A stretch of DNA of 32,464 nt from contig JAMPHB010000002.1 of the NCBI GenBank assembly GCA_023663685.1, positions 128,709 through 161,172 of the forward strand. Reading direction: 5' to 3'. The DNA is from Blautia sp. (GTDB taxonomy: Bacteria; Bacillota; Clostridia; Lachnospirales; Lachnospiraceae). The translations under genes and the position numbers were made by a program. This document shows, in pieces, positions 29,312 through 32,464 of the stretch. Numbering within the stretch: the first letter of the stretch is position 1; every line of letters starts with the position of its first letter. Below the pieces are notes generated by a model, which was given only the letters and a program-made list of their open reading frames with translations, did no database searches and was not told where the DNA came from.

Positions 29312-31697
29312 CCTCTCCATGCCAAAATGAGGAAACCTCCTGCCCGACCTGCCCGACGTCGCAGACAATCCGCCTGCTCCACTCTCTTGGAAAAAGCGGC
29401 GCATAGTCTGCCTGCAGAAAACGCTCATCTAAAAGCAGAAGAATTCCCCTGTCCTCCGCTGTGCGGATCACACGTCCGGCCGCCTGCAGCACCTTGTTCA
29501 TGCCGGGATAGCGAAAAGCGTAGTCAAACCCGGACTGGCCTCTCTGTTCGTAGTAATTTTTCAGAATTTCGCGCTCATAACTGATCTGCGGCAGCCCGGT
29601 TCCGACGATGACTGCACCAATCAGACGGTCTTTTTTCAGGTCTATCCCCTCCCCGAAAATTCCTCCCAGCACGCAGAATGCCACCAGCGTCTCCTCCCTC
29701 TCCTCCTCGAAGGCCGCGAGGAATTCCTCTCTCTCCTCCTCCTTCATGTTCGCCCGCTGGCACAGAATTACAAATTTTTCTCCTGCCTGTGCGCCCTCCT
29801 CAAAGCATGTGCAGACCTCCCGCATCAGGTTGTAGGACGGGAAAAAGACCATGTAATTCCCGCGCCTTCCCCGCACTGCCGCAAGAATATACTCTGCAAT
29901 CTTTTTGTACTCCCCGGGATTTCTCCTTGTGTATTTTGTGCTCACATCTTTTCCAAACATCAGCAGGCGCTGGGAGTCCAAAAAGGTGCTCTCCGCGTAA
30001 ATGGCATAGTCGTCGCTTCTGGTCGAGAGAAGCTTTTTGTAATAGTTCACCGGAAGCAGCGTCGCGGAGAAAAACACGGTCGAGCGCGCTTTATTGACGC
30101 GCTCCTGCAGATTCGCGGAAGGGTCTACACAAAACAGCTTAAGGACAAACTGTCCTTCCCGCATCTGCCCGTAGATGACATAATGGTCGTCCACAAGCTC
30201 ATAGATGCCCAGAAAATTGCGCACTGCAAAATAGAAGTCCAGCACTGTGCTCCTCTCCGGGAAATCCACCGGATTTTCTAAAAATTCCTCCAGCTTTCCC
30301 GCGAGGCGCATCAGCTGGAGCACAAATGCCCCCAGACTCCCGTACACCTGGTAAGTCCCGCACTCCCGCTTCCTTGTAAGAAGCTCCCGGTTGCACTTTT
30401 CCAGCATCCGCCCAATGGATGGACTCTGCGTTTTCATAATGCGCTTCACCGCCAGCACGTCCTCTTTCACCAGCTCGGCGCTGTACATCTCCCGGCTCCG
30501 CTCCACCAGATTGTGGGCCTCGTCCACCAGAAATATATAATCCCCCTTCACGCCCTCCGAAAAGAAACGTTTGAGATACACATTCGGGTCAAACAGATAA
30601 TTGTAGTCACAGAGAATATTGTCCGCCCATGATGCCACGTCCAGCCCCAGCTCGAAGGGACACACCCGCGATTCCTCCGCCTGCGCTAAAATTTCCTCCC
30701 GCGTAATCATATCCGCCTTCTGTAAAAGTGCATAGACGGCGTCGTTTACCCGGTCAAAATGCCCCTTTGCATAGGGGCAGCTCACGGGATTGCACTCCAT
30801 CACCTCATTGGGGCAGAGCTTTTCTTTTGCCGTGAGCTGTATGATTTTTGCCACATAGCCCTGCTTCTGCAAAAGCGAAAAGGTCTCCTTCGCCACTGTC
30901 GCTGTGATGGTCTTGGCCGTGAGATAAAAGATCCGCTCCGCCAGCTCCTCCCCCACTGCTTTCACCGCCGGAAATATGGTGGAGATCGTCTTTCCCACGC
31001 CGGTGGGCGCCTGCAGAAAAAGCGTCTTTTTTCTTTTGATGGAGCGGTAGACGTCCGCCGCAAGCTCGCGCTGCCCCTCCCGGTAGGGGAAAGGAAAGTT
31101 AAGCTTCTGAATGCTTTCCTGCCGTTTTTTCCGCCAGCACACCTGAAAATTGGCCCATTTCCTATACTGGTCAATCAGATTCAAAAACCACAGCGACAGC
31201 TCCTCCCAGCTGTACTCCTGCCAGAACCGGCGTATCTCCTCGGTATCCAGATTACAATAGGTGAGCTGCACGCCGATTCTGTCCAGATTTTTCTGCAGGG
31301 CGTAAATATAGGCATAGCACATCGCCTGCGCCTGATGGACATAGACCGGCGCCTGCAGCGTGGCAAGGCTGCGGTAAACACCCTTGATCTCGTCAATATA
31401 CCATGCGTTTCCCAAAAGTTTTTCCTCTGGTTTTTCCTCTATAAACAGTATGCCGTCGGCGCGCCCCTCCACGGTCAGCGTGTACTCCTCTGCATGAATG
31501 GACACAGACAGCGGTACCTCCGCCTGATAGCCCTCCCCCATGCTCTTCTGCAGCTTGCGGTGGATACGGCTCCCCTCCTGCATCGCATTTGCCGCCAGCT
31601 TTCCCACACGGTTATCAATATCTCCCTCCCGGAAGATAAATTCTACCAGATTGCGCACTGAAATATGAAGTTGCCGGTCTTTCGTTTCATTATCCAT
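29298..31697 (-). CDS. DinG/XPD-type DNA helicase with N-terminal PD-(D/E)XK domain
   Basis: This 799-residue superfamily 2 helicase has Walker A APTGVGKT (230-237), four cysteines for an iron-sulfur cluster (C295, C302, C307, C346), a DEAH box VDEAHN (391-396) and the C-terminal helicase motifs VFFSATLLP and QAAGRVIRT. The first 110 residues look like a RecB/Cas4-type nuclease domain: GSRIHRK with His46, Asp81 in GRADGI and DEIKG with Glu103 and Lys105. This combination occurs in Firmicutes ATP-dependent helicases of DNA repair; the substrate is unknown. GGGGGTG precedes the ATG. It lies just behind the terminator of the HPr-like gene and has no clear promoter of its own, so read-through may drive it. 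Confidence 0.88.
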   Translation of the reverse strand: MDNETKDRQLHISVRNLVEFIFREGDIDNRVGKLAANAMQEGSRIHRKLQKSMGEGYQAEVPLSVSIHAEEYTLTVEGRADGILFIEEKPEEKLLGNAWYIDEIKGVYRSLATLQAPVYVHQAQAMCYAYIYALQKNLDRIGVQLTYCNLDTEEIRRFWQEYSWEELSLWFLNLIDQYRKWANFQVCWRKKRQESIQKLNFPFPYREGQRELAADVYRSIKRKKTLFLQAPTGVGKTISTIFPAVKAVGEELAERIFYLTAKTITATVAKETFSLLQKQGYVAKIIQLTAKEKLCPNEVMECNPVSCPYAKGHFDRVNDAVYALLQKADMITREEILAQAEESRVCPFELGLDVASWADNILCDYNYLFDPNVYLKRFFSEGVKGDYIFLVDEAHNLVERSREMYSAELVKEDVLAVKRIMKTQSPSIGRMLEKCNRELLTRKRECGTYQVYGSLGAFVLQLMRLAGKLEEFLENPVDFPERSTVLDFYFAVRNFLGIYELVDDHYVIYGQMREGQFVLKLFCVDPSANLQERVNKARSTVFFSATLLPVNYYKKLLSTRSDDYAIYAESTFLDSQRLLMFGKDVSTKYTRRNPGEYKKIAEYILAAVRGRRGNYMVFFPSYNLMREVCTCFEEGAQAGEKFVILCQRANMKEEEREEFLAAFEEEREETLVAFCVLGGIFGEGIDLKKDRLIGAVIVGTGLPQISYEREILKNYYEQRGQSGFDYAFRYPGMNKVLQAAGRVIRTAEDRGILLLLDERFLQADYAPLFPREWSRRIVCDVGQVGQEVSSFWHGEVENG

Positions 31698-31716
31698 GTT
31701 TCACCCCCGCAGGGTC

Positions 31717-31750
31717 AAAAAATTCCCGCTCCGGAATACGGAGCGGGAAT
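31717..31750 (-). terminator. Intrinsic terminator of the HPr-like gene
   Basis: ATTCCCGCTCCG and CGGAGCGGGAAT (arms 31739-31750 and 31722-31733) with a 5-nt loop, followed on the minus strand by six T. Confidence 0.88.
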
Positions 31751-31777
31751 GTCCATAAACGCTATATGGCTATTGTA

Positions 31778-32011
31778 TTATGCAACGGCAAATTTATCAA
31801 CAAGGTTTTCAAATTTTTCGTTGTTGCCACCGTAGCATACTTCGATATCCTTCCTGAGACCCAGCCCAATCATGCCAAGCAGGGACTTTGCATCAATAAT
31901 GACTCTGTTATATTTTACGTCAATATCAAAATCGCAGTCGTCGGCCGCTTTTACGAAAGCTTCCAGCTCCCTCAGATTTGTCAATCGAATTACTTTTACT
32001 TTATCGTACAT
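31778..32011 (-). CDS. HPr-like protein lacking the active-site histidine
   Basis: This 77-residue protein has the HPr fold signature around the regulatory serine (IIDAKSLLGMIGLGL). The phosphocarrier loop GxHARPA is absent: the N-terminal half reads VKVIRLTNLRELEAFVKAAD with no His anywhere in the protein. It therefore cannot relay phosphate from enzyme I but could be phosphorylated on serine, as Crh is. Such paralogues are common in Lachnospiraceae. I used the ATG at 32011 with AGGAGGTG just upstream; a GTG three codons earlier overlaps the ribosome site. Confidence 0.8.
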   Translation of the reverse strand: MYDKVKVIRLTNLRELEAFVKAADDCDFDIDVKYNRVIIDAKSLLGMIGLGLRKDIEVCYGGNNEKFENLVDKFAVA

Positions 32012-32056
32012 ACCAATCACCTCCTAATGATCCTGCAAATCATCTACTTTCTAGTA

Positions 32057-32085
32057 CTTATACACCATTTTTTGTATTCTGTCAA
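32057..32085 (-). promoter_or_regulatory. Promoter of the HPr-like gene
   Basis: A perfect -35 TTGACA (32080-32085), a 17-bp spacer and TATAAG (32057-32062) on the minus strand. Confidence 0.85.
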
Positions 32086-32217
32086 AATCTGAGCTTTTGT
32101 GCAATACACTGGCATCTTTTGCATTTTGACGAGAAGTGGCCATGCATTTCACCTGATTCGTCGGCTTTTTGGAATGCTTTCCCTCCTCATCCACCTATTA
32201 GCATATTAAATTTTTAT

Positions 32218-32256
32218 AAAAAAGCACCTGATTTTCGCAAATTTTAGGTGCTTTTT
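32218..32256. terminator. Terminator downstream of tRNA-Trp
   Basis: AAAAAGCACCT (32219-32229) and AGGTGCTTTTT (32246-32256) form an 11-bp stem with T-runs on both strands. It most likely ends the minus-strand tRNA transcript. Between 32086 and 32217 I see nothing. Confidence 0.75.
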
Positions 32257-32324
32257 CATAATTTTTTCTAATATTAAAAAAGCCCTAAACCGGCATTGTC
32301 GTCCAGTCTAAGACTTTTTCCCAG

Positions 32325-32395
32325 CAGGGGATGAGAGAATCGAACTCCCACCAAAGGTTTTGGAGACCCCTATCATACCATTTGACCAATCCCCT
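32325..32395 (-). tRNA. tRNA-Trp (anticodon CCA)
   Basis: A 71-nt cloverleaf on the minus strand: acceptor stem AGGGGAT/ATCCCCT with discriminator G, D arm with TGGTA, anticodon loop CTCCAAA (anticodon CCA) closed by GGGGT/ACCTT with two G-U pairs, and T loop GTTCGATTC. CCA is not encoded at the 3' end. The 5' flank (32396-32464) holds no gene I can recognise; it may be part of a longer stable-RNA transcript. Confidence 0.88.
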
Positions 32396-32464
32396 GTATT
32401 TCAAAATACTGTACCTTCAAAACTTCATACAGACGGCCCCAGCCCTTATCCCGCAAACCTTCCT

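Overview
The window looks like a chromosomal segment of a Gram-positive, low-to-mid GC Clostridia, most likely a Lachnospiraceae gut bacterium. The reasons are AgrC/LytTR/Spo0A-type regulators, a clostridial single-chain PurL, strong AGGAGG ribosome sites, a family-typical HPr-like protein without the active histidine, and a YkuD L,D-transpeptidase. I did not run any search; all family calls come from reading motifs.

Layout. (1) 1-4.8 kb is a regulatory island. It holds a cut-off gene, a response regulator with a Spo0A-type DNA-binding domain, an AgrC-like GHKL sensor kinase, a 17-residue peptide ORF followed by a 46-bp repeat array and a strong hairpin, a LytTR regulator whose receiver lacks the phospho-aspartate, and two paralogous small XRE regulators. 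Matches to the Spo0A box lie in front of the LytTR gene and the second XRE gene. (2) 4.8-11.3 kb (minus strand) is a surface-glycan block: a FlaA1/WbpM-type nucleotide-sugar dehydratase, asnA, an O-antigen ligase/polymerase-like membrane protein and a Wzz-like co-polymerase. (3) 11.4-24.1 kb is the most interesting part. One expressed S-layer-like Ig-domain protein (minus, 21142-23580) has a strong promoter, a leader of about 465 nt, a signal peptide and an N-terminal constant region. Two long plus-strand copies (11687-13930 and 18907-21027) lack promoter, start and signal peptide, and join the expressed gene's sequence at exactly the same base. The head-to-head geometry with a shared palindromic terminator in the middle is that of an invertible segment. 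Flipping 18918-23281 (4.4 kb) or 11698-23281 (11.6 kb) would put a silent body behind the promoter and signal peptide without breaking the frame. A fragment of a fourth copy (14050-14460) faces the first silent body across a mirror-image terminator, so the first locus looks like a decayed copy of the same flip pair.

Between the two silent bodies lie remnants of a conjugative element, a ParE/RelE-Phd type II toxin-antitoxin pair, a DUF1703-type AAA/nuclease gene, an Fst/par-like type I toxin-antitoxin candidate, and two copies of a holin-like small-toxin locus, one of them damaged. (4) 24.1-32.4 kb (minus strand) is housekeeping: purL, a YkuD transpeptidase, a DinG/XPD-type helicase with an N-terminal nuclease domain, an HPr-like protein and tRNA-Trp.

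Working hypothesis (inference): the glycan genes and the Ig-domain protein build the cell surface. The Ig-domain locus varies antigenically by inversion, and the toxin-antitoxin modules sit where a direct-repeat deletion between the silent copies would otherwise remove 7.2 kb. No recombinase gene is visible in the window.
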